A stretch of 25,935 nt of DNA, taken from a bacterium TMED198. Its GTDB lineage: Bacteria > Fidelibacterota > Marinisomatia > SCGC-AAA003-L08 > D37C17. The DNA lies in NCBI GenBank assembly GCA_002170735.1, contig NHIV01000040.1, positions 1-25,935 on the forward strand, given 5' to 3'. The position numbers were made by a program, and so were the translations under genes. The notes under the pieces were generated by a model. That model was not told the DNA's origin. It searched no databases and saw nothing but the letters and a program-made list of their open reading frames with translations. This document shows positions 1 through 8,831 of the stretch, piece by piece (the first letter of the stretch is position 1; each line of letters starts with the position of its first letter).

Positions 1-100
1 TTCTTAGCAGGAAAAACAATATTATATTCTTTGTAAAGATATATTTTTACAATATTGACTTATATAAAAAAGTTTGATGCCAATGTAAGTATTATAACTT

Positions 101-129
101 TTTTGTGATTTACATCACGAGCATATAAA
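101..129 (+). promoter_or_regulatory. CRP/FNR-type palindrome overlapping a possible promoter
   Basis: TGTGA (104-108), six bases, then TCACG (115-119) matches the CRP consensus TGTGA-N6-TCACA except for the last base. A -10-like TATAAA lies at 124-129 and a T-rich TTTTGT -35-like element at 101-106 with a 17-base spacer. The palindrome would therefore overlap the -35/spacer region, a position more typical of repression than of activation. The TATA box lies about 70 bases upstream of the start codon at 197. The family of the cognate regulator is inferred; none is encoded nearby. Confidence 0.45.
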
Positions 130-196
130 AGTTTATTTTTTAACTAAAATATTATTATTAATTTGTGAAGCTATTAACAAACAATATGGAGCATTT

Positions 197-742
197 ATGA
201 AAACTATTATATCATTACTTGTATTTTTATCAATGACCTTAAACTTATCTTTTGCACATCATGAGAATGCAATAAGTTCTTATGGGAAATCTAGTTATTA
301 TGGAATTGTTGAAGATCTAATTAAAGGTGAAATAAAGAAAGGAATGAAGCTGACTAATACTGAAAAAGCAGTCATCACTAAATTCCGTGATGGAAAGAGG
401 CAATCGTCTTCTAAAATTAAGCATCTTATTTCAGCATTGGGCAAGCATAAGTGTATTTCAATTTCAAAGTCTGCTAGTCTTAAGGCTTGGCCTGTAAAAT
501 CTTCAGTAGGCAAATTCTATGAATTTGAATGCAACTCAAACGGTGCAAAAAAACTAGGACAGGCTAAAAAAGACAATTCTAAAATGACTAAGCCTGGAGC
601 AGTAGTGACTAAGCCAGGTTCTGTTGTCACTAAGCCTTTTACTAAGCCAGGTAAGAGCAAGGTCAAGGATGAAAAGCTTTCAAAAGGGAAAAAAAATAAT
701 AAATCAAAAAATCCCCAAAAGTTAGGTCCGAAAACTAAGTAG
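197..742 (+). CDS. Small secreted lysine-rich protein with TKPG repeats, function unknown
   Basis: This 181-residue protein matches no family I recognise. Residues 1-20 form a Sec signal peptide (lysine start, hydrophobic core, cleavage likely after LSFA), so the mature protein begins with HHENA. The central part (about 30-125) is a basic alpha/beta-looking segment with two cysteines (86 and 112). Residues 131-153 hold imperfect TKPG(A/S)VV repeats, followed by a strongly basic Lys/Asn/Ser tail up to the end. The start is supported by a TGGAG ribosome site at 187-191, five bases before the ATG. The gene stands alone between a CRP-like site and a hairpin terminator. The basic tail could bind a polyanion such as nucleic acid or lipopolysaccharide, but that is only inference from charge. 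Confidence 0.75.
   Translation: MKTIISLLVFLSMTLNLSFAHHENAISSYGKSSYYGIVEDLIKGEIKKGMKLTNTEKAVITKFRDGKRQSSSKIKHLISALGKHKCISISKSASLKAWPVKSSVGKFYEFECNSNGAKKLGQAKKDNSKMTKPGAVVTKPGSVVTKPFTKPGKSKVKDEKLSKGKKNNKSKNPQKLGPKTK
587..655 (+). repeat. In-gene TKPG repeat region
   Basis: Codons 131-153 of the lysine-rich secreted protein encode TKPGAVV, TKPGSVV, TKPF and TKPGK in tandem. At DNA level ACTAAGCC recurs four times. This kind of short repeat can vary in number between strains. Confidence 0.7.
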
Positions 743-758
743 TTAACACAATTATTTT

Positions 759-796
759 TTAAAAAAAGCTCTCATTTCTGAGGGCTTTTTTTTTTA
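759..796 (+). terminator. Rho-independent terminator
   Basis: AGCTCTC (767-773) pairs with GAGGGCT (780-786) around the loop ATTTCT, with one G-T pair, followed by a run of T to 795. An A-run before the stem could extend pairing and make it work in both directions. It ends five bases before the TTG assigned to the next gene. Confidence 0.8.
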
Positions 797-800
797 TAAT

Positions 801-3788
801 TTGAAGTTTATTTTAGATATATTAAACATTAGAAAGAACGAATTCGCTAATGTTTTAATATTTTTTATCTATTCATTCCTTCTTGTAACAATCTTAATTT
901 TTTCAAAAACAGTTAGGGATACTTTATTTTTAACTGAATTTCAAATTACATTTCTTCCACTAATGTATTTGCTATCATCATTAGCGATTTGGTTAGTAAC
1001 TAATTTTATTTGGATTAGAAGGAAATCATACAATTTTATAGAAAACAACTATAAATTGTTTTCTATATTTTTTATTATAACGATTTTATTTGGCTTTTAT
1101 AAAAATATTAAGCTTATTCCAGTTTTTTATGTTTGGACAGAAATATTGACATTATTTATGGGTATAGTTTTTTGGGATTATGCTTCATTGGCATTTGATA
1201 ACCTCCAGGCTAAAAGAATTTTTCCAGTTATTTCTGCAGGAGGGGCCTTATCAGGGATTTTTGCGGGTGGAGCTTTGCCTTATATAATTGCTCAATTAAA
1301 TTTATATAACTCAATGATTTTCATTTCTTTTTTAATTATATTGATCATTATATGTTTGAAAATTTCAACATCATTTGTAAAACTTAAATACAAGCCTGAA
1401 AAATCAATTAAGGAGTTTATAAATAAAAATAAATCTCCTGATGAATTTATTAAGTCAATAATTTTATTTACTATTGTTTCATCATTAATATATACTTTAG
1501 TTGACTATCAATTTAAAAGCAGTGTTTCATTTAATTTTTCAAACAGAGATGAGATGATTTTATTTTTTGGAAAATTTTATATGTATACATCTATGCTTTC
1601 CTTGTTTGTTCAATTATTTTTGTCAAATAAAATAATTAGTCAAATTGGTGTAGCCGCAGGAATATTAATTTTGCCAATTGCCTTTCTTCTATCACCTTTT
1701 AGTATACTTTTCTTTTCTAATTTAGGATTTTTTGCAACTGTTAAAGGGTTGGAGCAGGTATTCAAACCAACTATTTTATCTTCTGCAATGGAAATTGTTT
1801 GGTTTCCAGTAAATACAATTAAAAAAAACTTTTTTAAACCTTTAATTAATGGACCTATTAAGCTTATATCTCAATCAATTGTAGGGTTAGCACTATTTTT
1901 GATTTCTTTTTATCAGTTTAAGTTGGATTTTTTAATTGTTTGTACAATTACTATAATGTCAACTGTCTGGATATTAATTTCTCTTAAAATAAAAAAATTA
2001 TATTTAAAACAAATATTAAAAGTAATTCAAACCCGTCAATTAGATTTAGATTCAGTAAATATTGATCTTAGAAACAATGAAATAACTGAAATTTTTAAAA
2101 AGTATCTTTTTAAAGATCAAGATACTCAATTTTATATTTTAAATATATTAAAAGATCTTGATATTGCGCCATTAAAGAAACAACTACATAAAGTTTACAT
2201 ATCTGGGAGTGAAAGGATTCAGAAGACCATATTGTTTAATTTTGGAACTTATCCAGATATTGTTACTGATGAATTTTTAAAAGAAAACTTAAAAAATAAA
2301 ATTAATATTGCAATTAGTTTGAAATTGTTGAAAAATAGAAATTTTGATAAAAACTCTATTTTACCTTACATCAAAAATAATGATATTGATGTTAAAATAT
2401 CTGCTCTTGCAGCTTTAAAAAGATATGATATAATTGATGAATGTTTTAAAAAATTTGAGGTTACTGAAAATACATTCTCATTAATTCCTGATAATTATAA
2501 CCCTAGTTGCAATTTTTTATCTTTTTGTTTAAAACATAAAAAAATTAAAGTTAGAGAGAGCGCAATAAAGTTTATCTCATTGAGAAATAACTACTCTTTT
2601 ATAAAAGAGTTATTTGAAAATATTGACAATAGATATTTTTCTAAGTTAATAGTAAAATTTTTAGATGAGCACCCAAATGAAAAGATTGTAAAATTTATTA
2701 AATCGTGTAAAGATCCATATCATGCAATATTCTATTTAAATTTTTCAAATAATAAGCAAATTAAAAAGTATCTTGAGCTGTTCCTTGATACTAATAGTAA
2801 AGTTACATTATCAAAGTGTTTAGAGGCTCTAGTTAGAAATAATGCTAATAATCAATTTTCAAGATTAGAAAAGATCCAAATTTTTATAGATGATATAACT
2901 TCAGAATTTAAAAACAATCAATTATTACAACTACTAGCAGATAGATCGAAAAATGAAATTTTCAATTTGATCCTAATAGAGAAAAATAAAATTAATGCTA
3001 TTAATCTAAGCCATTTAATTCAGCTCAAAATAAATAGACTTCCATATGGATATGTTGATTTAATTAATAAAGAATCTTCTAAGGTTACTTACCTAACAGA
3101 AGCATTAGAAAATTATTTGGACAAATCTGAAGCAAAAGATATTTTGCCTGTAATAAATTATAAAAACAATAAACTAGATTATACAAACAATGAAATAAAG
3201 ATACTTTCACCAGAAATAGATTTGTTAACAAGAAGCTACAATCAATGGGAAAAAATACATTTATTTTTGCTTTTAAAGGATAATAATCTTCAAATTGATT
3301 ATTTATCTAAAGATATTAAAGTGAATAAATATAATAATTTAATTTCAACTGTTGGAGAGGACTCAATGTATTCAAGAATAGAGAAGATTTTAATTTTAAA
3401 GAGTTTAAGTATCTTTGATAATATATCTACAGAGCAACTAAATATTATTGCAGCCATTTCAAAAGAAATATATATAGAGAAAAATATTAAAATATTTTCT
3501 AAAAGTGAATTGGGAGATTATATGATGATTATCATTGATGGTTCTGTAAGGGTACATGATAGTCTTAGGGACATAGCTGTTTTAAATTCAGGTAGTTTTT
3601 TCGGAGAACTTTCTATTCTTGATAATGAACAGAGATCGGCTGATATTACATCATTAACTGATTGCGTTTTATTAAAAATAGAAAGAGAAGATTTTTTGTC
3701 TGTATTAGATAGAAATAAAGAAATATCAAAATCAATAATTAAAGTCTTATCAAAAAGACTTAGGGAAACAAATAAGAAACTATATTAA
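801..3788 (+). CDS. NTT-type nucleotide transporter fused to helical repeats and a cyclic-nucleotide-binding domain
   Basis: Residues 1 to about 410 form a membrane carrier with roughly 10-12 hydrophobic segments. They carry the ATP/ADP translocase (NTT, Tlc) hallmarks: an N-terminal helix ending in SKTVRDTLFL (K36, R39, D40) and the loop RIFPVISAGGALSGIFAGG. Residues about 420-860 are soluble, Leu/Ile/Lys-rich helical repeats resembling HEAT repeats. Residues 865-990 are a cNMP-binding domain with the phosphate-binding cassette FFGELSILDNEQRSA (E936, R945). The family exchanges nucleotides across membranes; fused forms like this are known in free-living bacteria, but their substrate is unclear. 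The TTG start has no visible ribosome site and abuts the terminator. It is kept because the frame upstream has no ATG and the NTT family begins at about this point. The 3' end overlaps the convergent secretin gene by four bases. Control by cAMP or cGMP is inferred from the C-terminal domain. Confidence 0.85.
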   Translation: MKFILDILNIRKNEFANVLIFFIYSFLLVTILIFSKTVRDTLFLTEFQITFLPLMYLLSSLAIWLVTNFIWIRRKSYNFIENNYKLFSIFFIITILFGFYKNIKLIPVFYVWTEILTLFMGIVFWDYASLAFDNLQAKRIFPVISAGGALSGIFAGGALPYIIAQLNLYNSMIFISFLIILIIICLKISTSFVKLKYKPEKSIKEFINKNKSPDEFIKSIILFTIVSSLIYTLVDYQFKSSVSFNFSNRDEMILFFGKFYMYTSMLSLFVQLFLSNKIISQIGVAAGILILPIAFLLSPFSILFFSNLGFFATVKGLEQVFKPTILSSAMEIVWFPVNTIKKNFFKPLINGPIKLISQSIVGLALFLISFYQFKLDFLIVCTITIMSTVWILISLKIKKLYLKQILKVIQTRQLDLDSVNIDLRNNEITEIFKKYLFKDQDTQFYILNILKDLDIAPLKKQLHKVYISGSERIQKTILFNFGTYPDIVTDEFLKENLKNKINIAISLKLLKNRNFDKNSILPYIKNNDIDVKISALAALKRYDIIDECFKKFEVTENTFSLIPDNYNPSCNFLSFCLKHKKIKVRESAIKFISLRNNYSFIKELFENIDNRYFSKLIVKFLDEHPNEKIVKFIKSCKDPYHAIFYLNFSNNKQIKKYLELFLDTNSKVTLSKCLEALVRNNANNQFSRLEKIQIFIDDITSEFKNNQLLQLLADRSKNEIFNLILIEKNKINAINLSHLIQLKINRLPYGYVDLINKESSKVTYLTEALENYLDKSEAKDILPVINYKNNKLDYTNNEIKILSPEIDLLTRSYNQWEKIHLFLLLKDNNLQIDYLSKDIKVNKYNNLISTVGEDSMYSRIEKILILKSLSIFDNISTEQLNIIAAISKEIYIEKNIKIFSKSELGDYMMIIIDGSVRVHDSLRDIAVLNSGSFFGELSILDNEQRSADITSLTDCVLLKIEREDFLSVLDRNKEISKSIIKVLSKRLRETNKKLY

Positions 3789-5749
3789 TTATTATATTTA
3801 TTGAACTCTTTCTCAAAAACATTATAATAATCATTTACTTCATAATAAAATCTTGCTACTTCTCTATCAACAAGCAATTTATTTTTTTCAAGTATTTCAG
3901 GAGAAGGAAATATTATTTCGAGGCCTGGCCTAAATGTTTTTAAGGATAGATCTAAATCTTCATTTAATTCAAGAATGTACTTAAGAATTAAAACATTTAA
4001 AAGTTTCTCAGTATGTTTAAGATTTTTTAAAATGATTGTAGGGCTGTTTTTATTATTCAGCAAACGAAGATCATTATCATAGTCCTTTACTTCTATAATT
4101 TCATGCGAAAGAAAGGGCCTTTCAAAAGTTTGTTGAGTATTTTTAAAGAATAGCTTAATTCCATCAGAATCATTTATACTTCCATAGTCAGATATCAAGT
4201 CAGGGAGCTTATTAATATTTCCAATTTCATCGAAAAAAATAACATTTTTTGTATTTATATATTTAGAGTAGGATTTGCTTTTTATCAAATCATACAACAT
4301 TCTTTTCACAAAAACCTCTTCTCCAGGAATATAACCACTTAATATTTTTTCTTTAGTTTCTAAATTTTTGCCTATAAAGTTTTTGTCATTTACTTTTTCT
4401 TTTAAGTTCTGAAGAGCATTACTATTTGTTATATATTGTAAATCATATATATCAGTTTCTTTGAGTCTATAGCTATTTAAAAAAAGTCTATTGCCAAATG
4501 AATCAAATCTATCTGAATCTTGAGGAATAACTTTGCTGAATTGGGTGTAATCTTCATGAATAATGTGAGGAGTAATTACAACAATAACTTCTCTTTTTGT
4601 ATTTTTCATATAGTTAGAAGAAAATAATTTGCCAATAAAAGGAATTTTGGATAATAATGGAATTTCTCCTTTACCTTCGATATTTTTGTCACTGATTAAG
4701 CCACCTATAATAAAAGGAGTGTTGTTTGCTATTCTTACATAGGACTCTACTTTTCTATTGTTTATAATTGGAGCTGATAAAACTCCACCAGCCTCATTTC
4801 CATCTGTTTCAGTTATTATAGTTTCTATTTGCATAGTAACTTGTCGCTGATCTTGACTTATTCTTGGCCTTAGATTAAGAACTATTCCTACAGGTATATA
4901 TTCTACATCTGGAACAATGACTTCATTTCCATCTGTGGTTACAGGAAGTTTTGAAATAGGAATTTGCTTGCCAACTTGAATTCTAGCCTGCCTTCCGTCC
5001 ATAACTAAAACAGAAGGTTTTGATAAAATCTCTGTATTTTGACTTTCTATTAAAGATTCAATTTGCATATCAAGAAGATTGTAAAATGTTCTAGATCTTG
5101 CTGCTAAACTTAAATTATTATAATTCCATGAAAAATTAAATGTTGAATTATTATTTATATTTAAGTCACTATTTTCATCAAAACTATTATCTTCAGATTC
5201 AGAAGCTTTCATCATTTCAACTTTGAACTTATTTAAGTCATCAGTATCAATTTCTAAAACTAATGCATCAATCATAATTTGTTGAGCACCTACATCTAAA
5301 CTATTCTTAATATATGCTACCAGTTTAAAATACTGGTCTTGCAAATTAATATTATAACAAATCAATAATTTTTGAAGTGGATTTCCTGAAGCAAGACTTG
5401 GAAAAGCAGAGCCTCCTAAGTATGATTGCAAATCAGAACTACTACCATGGTCTTCGTCATTTGATTTAATTTTGTTACTATCAAGGAATCCAAAGCCAGA
5501 GTCGGGAAATTTAACTATTGTAATTGAATCCTGATTGACAATTGAAGAAGGTACAAATTGACTGTCAAAGTTATTTTCAGATTCAGCGTAATTAAATTCA
5601 ATAACATTATAACCAATACTCTTTAACAATCCAATTGCTTCATCAGTTTTTATATAACTCAGCTTTAGGTCTTCGCAAATTAAATCCTCATTTAATTGGC
5701 AAAATAATGTTGAGTATAGAATAAAGATAGATATAAACTTGTAATACAT
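3785..5749 (-). CDS. Stand-alone secretin-domain protein with long C-terminal extension
   Basis: A signal peptide (residues 1-18, ending LFCQ) is followed by about 135 residues that do not clearly show the usual N0/N1/N2 ring domains. A secretin core follows at about 155-397. Visible secretin signatures are ILSKPSVLVMDGRQARIQVG (241-260), VEYIPVGIVLNLRPRIS (282-298), the gate-region stretch ending SAPIINNRKVES, FIIGGLIS (346-353) and IPLLSKIPFIGKLFSS (363-378), then REVIVVITPHII. Secretins form outer-membrane rings for type II secretion or type IV pili. Residues 400-654 are a charged extension I cannot assign. No pilus or type II secretion gene lies next to it; the upstream co-directional neighbour is a pterin dehydratase 60 bases away. 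It may be a divergent GspD/PilQ or a secretin with a dedicated role. Confidence 0.85.
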   Translation of the reverse strand: MYYKFISIFILYSTLFCQLNEDLICEDLKLSYIKTDEAIGLLKSIGYNVIEFNYAESENNFDSQFVPSSIVNQDSITIVKFPDSGFGFLDSNKIKSNDEDHGSSSDLQSYLGGSAFPSLASGNPLQKLLICYNINLQDQYFKLVAYIKNSLDVGAQQIMIDALVLEIDTDDLNKFKVEMMKASESEDNSFDENSDLNINNNSTFNFSWNYNNLSLAARSRTFYNLLDMQIESLIESQNTEILSKPSVLVMDGRQARIQVGKQIPISKLPVTTDGNEVIVPDVEYIPVGIVLNLRPRISQDQRQVTMQIETIITETDGNEAGGVLSAPIINNRKVESYVRIANNTPFIIGGLISDKNIEGKGEIPLLSKIPFIGKLFSSNYMKNTKREVIVVITPHIIHEDYTQFSKVIPQDSDRFDSFGNRLFLNSYRLKETDIYDLQYITNSNALQNLKEKVNDKNFIGKNLETKEKILSGYIPGEEVFVKRMLYDLIKSKSYSKYINTKNVIFFDEIGNINKLPDLISDYGSINDSDGIKLFFKNTQQTFERPFLSHEIIEVKDYDNDLRLLNNKNSPTIILKNLKHTEKLLNVLILKYILELNEDLDLSLKTFRPGLEIIFPSPEILEKNKLLVDREVARFYYEVNDYYNVFEKEFNKYNN

Positions 5750-5809
5750 ATTAAAGGTTCAAATTAATTAGAATAATTTATGTAAATAAGATTAAAAAAT
5801 ATAAAGTAT

Positions 5810-6085
5810 TTAAAGTTTTATAGAATCGATGCTTAATGCAAGGTTCACGCATTTGGTTGTTACACCACCCATGTCATGAGAAGAAATATTAATTTTCACT
5901 ACACACCATCCAATATGCATATCTGGATGATGATTTTTTTGTTCTGCAACTTCAGATAAATTGTTTATAAACTTTATACTATCCATATAGGTTTCAAATT
6001 TAAAAGTTTTTGATATTTGGTTATTTTTATAATTCCACCCTCTGTTTGATAAACTTTTATCTATTTCATCAGGACTTATCAGCAT
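5810..6085 (-). CDS. Pterin-4a-carbinolamine dehydratase
   Basis: This 91-residue protein is the usual length for the family. It shows the active-site signature EQKNHHPDM (residues about 48-56), then W60 and the C-terminal part KINISSHDMGGVTTKCVNLA. The enzyme dehydrates 4a-hydroxy-tetrahydropterin formed by pterin-dependent monooxygenases, so the cofactor can be recycled in the cytoplasm. The ATG has a good AGGAG site (complement of 6093-6097) seven bases upstream. No aromatic amino acid hydroxylase is adjacent. The only candidate pterin-dependent enzyme here is the AGMO-like protein at 14323-15573. It reads toward the secretin gene and probably shares its transcript. Some family members have other roles, such as molybdopterin metabolism, so the pathway is inferred. 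Confidence 0.9.
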   Translation of the reverse strand: MLISPDEIDKSLSNRGWNYKNNQISKTFKFETYMDSIKFINNLSEVAEQKNHHPDMHIGWCVVKINISSHDMGGVTTKCVNLALSIDSIKL

Positions 6086-6255
6086 TTATTAACTCCTATT
6101 TAGGTTGTAAAGTCGATTGCACAATAATTTATAATTATTTTTTATTTACTCATTACATATTCATAAAAATGATAGAATTATCTTAATTCAGATTTTAACC
6201 TACTCCTATACAGTAATAATGAATTAAATTTATTTATAAAAAATGTAAATATTTC

Positions 6256-7137
6256 ATGAATAAAGTACTAGAATTTAAAAATATTGCTAAAAAATACTCT
6301 AATGTTGAAGCTCTAAAAAATATTTCATTTTCAATACCTGAAAATTCAATTTTTGGTATTTTAGGGGCTAATGGAAGTGGTAAATCTACGTTTATGAAAA
6401 TTTTGCCTGGTTTGATTCAAAGTTTTTCTGGTAGTATTTTTTTTAAAAAACAACTTATTAAAAAAAATGATGTTTTATTGAGGGAAAAGTTTGGATATTT
6501 AATTGAATCTCCAACTTTTTATGAATATTTGTCAGCTAGGAAAAATTTAGAGCTTTTAGCTAGAGTTTCTTATGTTGATTTTGATAGAATAGATTACGTT
6601 TTAAATATGGTAGAGCTATCAAATAGATCTTATGATAAAGTAAATACTTATTCATATGGTATGAAGCAGCGCTTAGGCATAGCTCAAGCATTGCTTCATG
6701 ATCCAGAAATTATCGTACTTGATGAACCTAATAATGGTCTTGATCCAAATGGAATAGATGATATGATTAGACTAATTAAAAATTTAAAGATTAATGGTAA
6801 AACTATATGCCTTAGCACACACAACCTGAAAGATGTGGAGGATATTTGTACACACTTTACAGTATTCAAGGATGGTTTAAACTCAGTGTCTTCATCAATG
6901 GATGAGCAGTTGCTAAAAAGTAGAAGATGGTTTTTAAATGTAGATGATACTGATAATGCTGTTCTAAAAATTAAAGAAAGCACACTATTTGATCTTGTGA
7001 GCGTATTTAACAAAAATATTTTAGTTGATTCAAAAGCAAAAGATTCGATAAGTGCTTTGAAAAATCTTTTGGAAGGTCATGATATATATAAACTCAATAA
7101 AGACTCTAACCTAATTGAATACTTTAAAAATGATTAA
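6256..7137 (+). CDS. ABC transporter ATP-binding protein
   Basis: A complete ABC ATPase: Walker A GANGSGKST (37-45), Q-loop region near residue 83, signature YSYGMKQR (132-139, a variant of LSGGQ), Walker B IIVLDEP (152-158), D-loop GLDP and switch histidine in STHN (H189). The CcmA/NatA-like arrangement and the C-terminal 90-residue regulatory tail are typical of ATPases that pair with ABC-2 permeases. The stop codon overlaps the start region of the permease gene, so the two are translationally coupled. No strong ribosome site precedes the ATG. The region 6086-6255 lies between this gene and the divergent pterin dehydratase and must hold both promoters. Confidence 0.93.
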   Translation: MNKVLEFKNIAKKYSNVEALKNISFSIPENSIFGILGANGSGKSTFMKILPGLIQSFSGSIFFKKQLIKKNDVLLREKFGYLIESPTFYEYLSARKNLELLARVSYVDFDRIDYVLNMVELSNRSYDKVNTYSYGMKQRLGIAQALLHDPEIIVLDEPNNGLDPNGIDDMIRLIKNLKINGKTICLSTHNLKDVEDICTHFTVFKDGLNSVSSSMDEQLLKSRRWFLNVDDTDNAVLKIKESTLFDLVSVFNKNILVDSKAKDSISALKNLLEGHDIYKLNKDSNLIEYFKND

Positions 7138-7966
7138 TCTTTTTTATAATGAGTTGATAAAGGCATGCTTTAAAAGAAGAACTTATATTAGTTTTATTTT
7201 GATTACGTTGCTTATTCCTGTTGTTGTTTATGCTATAAATTATGGAGCTGCTTCACTTCAGACTAAAATTTATGGTCAAATGGAAGATTCCTTTATTTTT
7301 ATTGGAACTATTATTAATGGATTTTTATCATCTTACTTGATAGTTGCTATATTAATAACCCATATGCCATTTTTGTCTACAATAATTCCTTCTGAGATTA
7401 TATCAGGAGAATATTCAAAGGGTACTTTTAGAATTTATCTAACTAGAGCTATTTCAAGAACAGGTGTGTTCTTTGCTAAAGTTGTAGTTGTTTATTTATT
7501 TACAACATTAATGATGTTTTATTTCTTTTTTTATAGTCTTTTAGTTTCCTACTTAATTTTAGGTTTTGGTGAGTTAATAGTTTTTCATAAAGGTATTTTA
7601 CTGCTATCTGAAGATGATATTATTTGGAGATTCTTTTTAGGCTTTATTTTTTCAAATGCTGTAATGCTTACAATATCTTCTTTATGTTTATTTTTTTCTT
7701 CATTTTCAAAAAACAGTGTTACTCCAATTATTTCTACAATAAGTATAGTTTTTATTGGAACTGCTATTTCATTTATTCCAATAGATATTTTTGAAATTGT
7801 CGATCCTTTTTTGTTTACAGGATACATAGATGTATTTTTATTAGCATTCTATGATCCAGTTCCAATAGAAGTTTTCTTTAATTGTTTGACCGTTTGTTTT
7901 GTATGGTCCTTTTTATTTATTTCAGTAGCTTATTATAACTTTAAACAAAGGGATATACTCGAATGA
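7130..7966 (+). CDS. ABC-2 type membrane permease
   Basis: A 278-residue membrane protein with about six hydrophobic segments, starting MINLFYNELIKACFKRRTYI, the typical cytoplasmic N-terminus of ABC-2 permeases. A polar element SGEYSKGTFRIYLTRAISRT follows the second membrane segment; it is the family's conserved coupling region. A TTG five codons upstream (7115) would also be in frame, but the ATG at 7130 fits the family start better and overlaps the ATPase stop. Its 3' end overlaps the next gene by ATGA (7963-7966). The substrate cannot be read from sequence; the LolA-like partner hints at a lipid or lipoprotein, by inference. Confidence 0.88.
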   Translation: MINLFYNELIKACFKRRTYISFILITLLIPVVVYAINYGAASLQTKIYGQMEDSFIFIGTIINGFLSSYLIVAILITHMPFLSTIIPSEIISGEYSKGTFRIYLTRAISRTGVFFAKVVVVYLFTTLMMFYFFFYSLLVSYLILGFGELIVFHKGILLLSEDDIIWRFFLGFIFSNAVMLTISSLCLFFSSFSKNSVTPIISTISIVFIGTAISFIPIDIFEIVDPFLFTGYIDVFLLAFYDPVPIEVFFNCLTVCFVWSFLFISVAYYNFKQRDILE

Positions 7967-8697
7967 ATCTATTTAATAAAATAGTTATATTAACTCTTTT
8001 TGTTTCTCAAGCTTTCCTTGCTGAGAGTTTTGAAGACTATTGTGTTAAGAAAACAGATCAGCAGTTTAATTCTGTTTTTGATTATCAGGTTGATATGATT
8101 GTTAAGTTGGATATTCCTGCTTTTAGGATGCCAAAAAAGAAGTACAAAGTTTATTTTAAGCAACCAAATAAAATTAAAGTGAAGGCAAGGGGTTTTGGTT
8201 TACTTCCTAAAACTGGATTATTTACTTCTCCAAATGATAATTTTGATAACTTGAAAAATCTCAAGCTATCTCCATTTAAAGATCCAAATAATTTAGATGA
8301 TATAATTATTGTGGGGGATTTAATTGTTGATAGTTTGAAACTTGAAATGCCAAATGAATATTCAAGATTAACTTTTAAACCTACAGTAGAAGTTAAAATT
8401 GATACTTCAAGCTGGGTTATTAAAAATGTTACTACTAAACTCGATACCTTGAAATTATTCCAAATCAATAATTTTTATGAACTTTATGAAAAGCAGTATT
8501 ATATGCCAAAAGAGTCCATTGTCAAGTACTATATAAAAGATAAAGAGCTTTTCAATTGGATCAACAAAGATGCAAGTAATATTATGGGTAAGGGTGAAAT
8601 ATCAAATAAAAACAACTCAATTGTTGAAGGAACGATTTATGTAAAGTACAAGCAATACATCATTAATAAAGGCCTGGATGACAGGGTATTTGATTGA
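7963..8697 (+). CDS. Secreted LolA-like lipid/lipoprotein-binding protein
   Basis: The 244-residue product has a signal peptide (residues 1 to about 20, cleavage near FLAES). An alternating-strand pattern follows that begins with a helix-plus-strand unit of the form Y-x-V-D-M-I-V-K-L and YKVYFKQPNKIKVKARGF. This resembles the outer-membrane lipoprotein-sorting (LolA-like) half-barrel fold: the K-x-Y-F-K-x-P-x-K-I-K-V pattern is where LolA-type proteins carry the LYFRRPNRFRW-type motif. The start ATG overlaps the permease stop, so it belongs to the ABC operon as a likely periplasmic partner. It ends with TGA, confirming that TGA is a stop codon in this genome. The fold assignment is by pattern only. 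Confidence 0.7.
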   Translation: MNLFNKIVILTLFVSQAFLAESFEDYCVKKTDQQFNSVFDYQVDMIVKLDIPAFRMPKKKYKVYFKQPNKIKVKARGFGLLPKTGLFTSPNDNFDNLKNLKLSPFKDPNNLDDIIIVGDLIVDSLKLEMPNEYSRLTFKPTVEVKIDTSSWVIKNVTTKLDTLKLFQINNFYELYEKQYYMPKESIVKYYIKDKELFNWINKDASNIMGKGEISNKNNSIVEGTIYVKYKQYIINKGLDDRVFD

Positions 8698-8831
8698 TTT
8701 ATTATTTATTTTCTTGTTAGAATCTTCACCTACCTATGGTTTATTTTAAATTTCTTTCAATTTTTATTTCTGCTCTGTAAATACTTGTAACATACTTTGT
8801 TCTAGCATGCTTTATTTGTTTAAATTTTACT

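Noticed and set aside
55..95. TTGACT at 55-60 as a -35 box for the first gene
   Set aside because: No acceptable -10 hexamer lies 16-18 bases downstream; the nearest, at about 90, is much too far.
8698..8831. Possible small gene or RNA between the LolA-like gene and the DUF2452 gene
   Set aside because: No open frame with a start signal and no stable structure was seen; it looks like plain AT-rich spacer.
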